In this document: positions 57,316-58,498 of the stretch, piece by piece | How positions within the stretch are numbered: the first letter of the stretch is position 1 | Layout of the letters: the number at the start of each line of letters is the position of its first letter | Source of the DNA: Actinomycetota bacterium | Lineage (GTDB): Bacteria; Actinomycetota; Acidimicrobiia; IMCC26256; PALSA-555 | Direction: 5' to 3' | Assembly (NCBI GenBank): GCA_016870595.1 | Contig: VGBI01000006.1 | Span: forward strand, 1 to 58,498 | Length of the DNA: 58,498 nucleotides | Position numbers and translations under genes: made by a program | Notes under the pieces: generated by a model | What the model was told of the DNA's origin: nothing | What the model saw: only the letters and a program-made list of their open reading frames with translations | The model's database searches: none

Positions 57316-58498
57316 ATGGACTTCGACGAGAGCCCCGCCGAGATCGCGTTCCGGGCCGAGGCCCGGGCCTGGCTCGAGACCCACGCCCCCGCCTTCGCGA
57401 CCGGCGACGGGCCGGTCTCGGTCTACATCACCGACCCCGAGGACGAGCGGCGGCACCTCGCGGCGTGCCGGGCCTGGCAGGCCCACAAGTACGACCACGG
57501 GTGGGCCGGCATCACCTGGCCCACGCAGTACGGCGGGCGGGGCGGTACCCCGACCGAGGACGCGATCTTCCGCAACGAGGAGACGCGCTTCCTCTCGGCG
57601 TGGGGCGTGTTCGCGGTCGGCATCGGCATGGCCGGGCCGACGATCATGGCCCACGGCACCGACGACCAGAAGCAGCGCTTCCTCCAGCCCATGCTGCGCG
57701 GCGACGAGGTGTGGTGCCAGCTGTTCTCCGAGCCCAACGCGGGGAGCGACCTCGGGGGCCTGTCCACCAGTGCGGTGCGCGACGGCGACGAGTGGGTGGT
57801 CAACGGCCAGAAGGTCTGGAACTCGGGCGCGCACTACTCCGACTGGGGCATCCTCCTCACCCGCACCAACCTCGACGCGCCGAAGAACCGCGGCATCACC
57901 TACTTCCTGGTCGACATGCGCACGCCCGGGATCGAGACGCGGCCCCTCCGTCAGATCACCGGCGCCGCCCACTTCAACGAGGTCTTCCTCACCGACGTGC
58001 GCATCCCCCACGCGCACGTGCTGGGCGACGTCGACGGCGGGTGGGGCCCGATGATGACCACGCTGGCCAACGAGCGGAACCTCATCGGTTCGGCGTCGCG
58101 GTCGCCGTTCCCCGGGTCGGTCGACCTCGCCCGCCGCATGGGCCTGGCCGGCGACCCGACCACCCGCCAGCGCCTCGCCCAGAGCTTCATCCGCCACGAG
58201 ATCCTCAAGTACCTCGGCTACCGGGTGAAGACCGCCGCGACCAAGGGCATCGCCCCGGGTCCCGAGAGCTCGGTCCTCAAGCTCTACGTCTCGCAGCACC
58301 TCTCGGCCGAGGCCGACATGCTCATGGCGATGCTCGGCCCCCACGCCACCCTCTGGGCCGGCGACGCCCCCGACGACGGCTCGTGGCAGATGGACTTCCT
58401 CGGGCAGTGGAACCCCAAGATCGGCGGCGGGACCGACCAGATCCAGCGCAACACGATCGGCGACAAGGTGCTCGGGCTCCCGCCGGAGCCCCGGGTCG
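57316..58498 (+). CDS. Acyl-CoA dehydrogenase family protein (runs off the window)
   Basis: At least 394 residues, near complete. The N-terminal helical domain begins F-D-E-S-P-A-E-I-A-F-R-A-E-A-R-A-W-L. The flavin-contact strand is C-Q-L-F-S-E-P-N-A-G-S-D-L. W-V-V-N-G-Q-K-V-W-N-S-G-A-H and the C-terminal I-G-G-G-T-D-Q-I-Q-R-N-T-I-G-D-K-V-L-G-L-P are typical. It oxidises an acyl-CoA to the 2-enoyl-CoA, passing electrons to ETF. The position of the catalytic base cannot be set with certainty without alignment. ATG with TTTGAT 7 nt upstream may be a leaderless start. The last visible residues are the normal end of the family, so only a few codons and the stop are missing. Confidence 0.94.
   Translation, partial: MDFDESPAEIAFRAEARAWLETHAPAFATGDGPVSVYITDPEDERRHLAACRAWQAHKYDHGWAGITWPTQYGGRGGTPTEDAIFRNEETRFLSAWGVFAVGIGMAGPTIMAHGTDDQKQRFLQPMLRGDEVWCQLFSEPNAGSDLGGLSTSAVRDGDEWVVNGQKVWNSGAHYSDWGILLTRTNLDAPKNRGITYFLVDMRTPGIETRPLRQITGAAHFNEVFLTDVRIPHAHVLGDVDGGWGPMMTTLANERNLIGSASRSPFPGSVDLARRMGLAGDPTTRQRLAQSFIRHEILKYLGYRVKTAATKGIAPGPESSVLKLYVSQHLSAEADMLMAMLGPHATLWAGDAPDDGSWQMDFLGQWNPKIGGGTDQIQRNTIGDKVLGLPPEPRV

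Noticed and set aside
1-58498. selA, selB, selC or selD genes supporting the selenoprotein
   Set aside because: None could be recognised in this window. Their presence elsewhere in the genome is a prediction, not an observation.

Overview
The window is very G+C-rich DNA (about three quarters by eye) with tight gene packing and many GTG starts. Stop/start overlaps (GTGA, ATGA, TGATG) link many neighbours. The families present are type III CoA-transferases, crotonases, SDRs, SCP-x-like thiolases with DUF35 partners, MaoC/FAS1-like hydratases, P450, Baeyer-Villiger-type monooxygenase, PF04909 amidohydrolases, SsuD-like monooxygenase and cytochrome bd. This suggests a free-living, aerobic, catabolically versatile actinobacterium, perhaps of the Acidimicrobiia type. 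The lineage is an inference from gene content, not a database result. I see no rRNA, tRNA, transposase, integrase or CRISPR array, and no gene-free stretch over 300 nt (the longest are 36926-37108 and 54346-54501).

Layout. 0-3.6 kb (minus): dienelactone hydrolase (cut by the window edge), zinc alcohol dehydrogenase, GDT1-type transporter, Gfo/Idh/MocA oxidoreductase. 3.6-8.4 kb: small membrane protein and SnoaL-like protein, then a minus operon of two CoA-transferases and an amidohydrolase. 8.4-13.7 kb: SDR and FMN hydroxyacid oxidase, YceI, and a Cys-less thiolase with its DUF35 partner. 13.7-20.2 kb is a damaged zone: an MBL/rhodanese gene and a glycosyltransferase gene are both cut at one point (about 15040), a SulP transporter has lost its membrane core (about 19130), and an MBL hydrolase has a 1-nt frameshift (about 19940). 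Intact acyl-CoA genes lie between. 20.2-25.5 kb: cupin, gpmA, papain-like protein, amidohydrolase, N-acyl-D-amino-acid-deacylase relative. 25.5-35.5 kb: nine minus-strand genes that look like one catabolic operon (amidohydrolase, cupin, HpcH aldolase, hydroxyacid dehydrogenase, molybdenum hydroxylase, FAS1-like hydratase, crotonase, DECR-type SDR, P450). 35.5-47.6 kb: APH-fold protein, a thiolase-DUF35 fusion, a LacI regulator with an in-frame TAA, SDR, AKR, SsuD-like enzyme, CoA-transferases and a crotonase, with unusual repeats between them. 47.6-52.8 kb: GH15, aldose epimerase, cydAB. 52.8-58.5 kb: monooxygenase, SDR, a GrdB/PrdB-like selenoprotein, crotonase, acyl-CoA dehydrogenase (cut by the window edge).

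The most notable find is the gene at 55286-56434. An in-frame UGA (55736-55738) lies in a U-P-L-C redox motif and the same frame continues for 231 sense codons with family-like sequence, so ordinary gene calling would split this selenoprotein in two. Its stop overlaps the next start, so decoding of the UGA should affect expression of the crotonase behind it.

Many first genes of transcription units carry a TANNNT box 6-9 nt upstream of the start codon and no Shine-Dalgarno sequence, which points to widespread leaderless transcription. Several starts were chosen on that basis.
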